This document shows positions 63,527 through 64,000 of a DNA stretch of 64,000 nt, one piece after another (within the stretch, counting starts at the first letter, position 1; each line of letters opens with the position of its first letter). The notes beneath the pieces were generated by a model. It saw only the letters and a list, made by a program, of their open reading frames with translations, did not search any database and was not told where the DNA came from. Source of the stretch: Flavobacterium swingsii (lineage in GTDB: Bacteria; Bacteroidota; Bacteroidia; Flavobacteriales; Flavobacteriaceae); assembly GCF_900111965.1 (NCBI RefSeq), contig NZ_FOJT01000004.1:186001-250000 (forward strand), given 5' to 3'. Made by a program: the position numbers and the translations under genes.

Positions 63527-64000
63527 TTATTTAATCAACTTTAGTTTTTTAAATGCTTCTTTAGTTGATTGCATTCGAATTGTTTGAAATTCATCCATAG
63601 TTGTTTCTTCTTTGCCGATGTTTGTTGCAAAAAAATAAACAGAATTATCCGTTTCTAAATATCCAACCAACCAACCATTATTCATTTCATTATGCATTGC
63701 CCAACCTGTTTTTCCGCTTAAAACATAAGTTTTCGTTTTCTCAATTTGCATGATGTCTTTCATTATATTTTCGGTTCTTTTTGAAATAGGTAATTTTGAA
63801 AAATACAATCTTTCTAAAAATTCAATTTGTTGCATTTGAGAAAATTTCGATTTCCCGTACAACCAAAAATTATCAATGGTTAAAGTATCGAAAACCATTC
63901 CTTTATAATTCAATTGCTTTAAATAAGATTTCATTCTTTTTACTCCAACTTTTCGGGCAATTTCTTGATAACAAGGAACGCAAGAAACTTGAAATGCTTT
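63527..64000 (-). CDS. Class D (OXA-type) beta-lactamase, 5' end beyond the window
   Basis: A 157-codon fragment; the frame is open to the right edge, reading K-A-F-Q-V-S-C-V-P-C-Y-Q before the first internal ATG. The class D S-x-V motif (SCV, about fragment residues 6-8), the WLYGKSKFS segment corresponding to the YGN/FGN region, and K-T-G-W-A (fragment residues about 96-100) are present. The catalytic STFK lies outside. SCVPCYQ has cysteines where SVVPVYQ-like residues are common. Intrinsic chromosomal class D enzymes occur in flavobacteria; the resistance spectrum cannot be read. Confidence 0.88.
   Translation of the reverse strand, partial: KAFQVSCVPCYQEIARKVGVKRMKSYLKQLNYKGMVFDTLTIDNFWLYGKSKFSQMQQIEFLERLYFSKLPISKRTENIMKDIMQIEKTKTYVLSGKTGWAMHNEMNNGWLVGYLETDNSVYFFATNIGKEETTMDEFQTIRMQSTKEAFKKLKLIK

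Noticed and set aside
1..64000. tRNA, rRNA, CRISPR array or insertion sequence
   Set aside because: I looked through the intergenic parts and saw no TTCGA-type T-loop with acceptor pairing, no regularly spaced direct repeats of CRISPR size and no transposase frame.

Overview
The window looks like chromosomal DNA of a Flavobacterium-type member of the Bacteroidetes (family Flavobacteriaceae). Base composition is low in GC. Several upstream regions carry the flavobacterial promoter pattern TTG, 17-23 bp, TAnnTTTG. Two large secreted proteins end in what reads as a type IX secretion (T9SS) sorting domain. ComEC lacks a working metallo-beta-lactamase end, NuoG is short, and ribosomal protein L21 has an extra C-terminal domain, all of which fit this group. 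No rRNA, tRNA, CRISPR array, prophage or transposase gene was seen.

Layout. 1-7.0 kb: the end of a peptide transporter, two exported thioredoxin-fold proteins, comEC and the periplasmic protease prc. 7.2-13.9 kb: surE, a small membrane protein, lpxB, an orphan lipoprotein with an attC-like structured repeat behind it, bioD, bioA, a ketoacyl synthase and recX. 14-22.2 kb: two tandem related giant secreted proteins. 22.3-29 kb: recA, a lipoprotein, plsC, trpS, thiL and lepA. 29-32 kb: two paralogous secreted proteins flanking queD and the rplU-rpmA pair. 32.1-45.0 kb: a complete 14-gene nuoA-N operon on the minus strand with a well-matched promoter in front of nuoA. 45.4-53.4 kb: an alpha-2-macroglobulin-like lipoprotein and penicillin-binding protein 1C. 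53.5-60 kb: 3-hydroxyanthranilate dioxygenase, a small secreted protein, a secreted endonuclease/exonuclease/phosphatase-fold enzyme, and a divergent TonB receptor plus DUF5689-type lipoprotein. 60-64 kb: gpsA, a YqhD-like alcohol dehydrogenase, nadD and the 3' part of a class D beta-lactamase.

Most genes are housekeeping. The less expected content is in small DNA elements. A family of CCCTTC palindromes has one copy translated inside the ketoacyl synthase. A perfect 20-bp palindrome is translated inside bioD. Two arrays of 8-bp units flank a TTGTCATT-ended inverted repeat between thiL and lepA, and a larger relative of that inverted repeat lies between the alcohol dehydrogenase gene and nadD. 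Two terminators with the same stem bracket a possible small RNA. An integron-attC-like fold follows an orphan lipoprotein gene.

Genes that probably work together: surE/lpxB (operon), bioD/bioA/ketoacyl synthase (biotin), all nuo genes (respiratory complex I), the macroglobulin with PBP1C (envelope protection and repair), and TonB receptor/lipoprotein with the neighbouring secreted phosphoesterase (possible scavenging of phosphorylated or nucleic-acid substrates; inference only).
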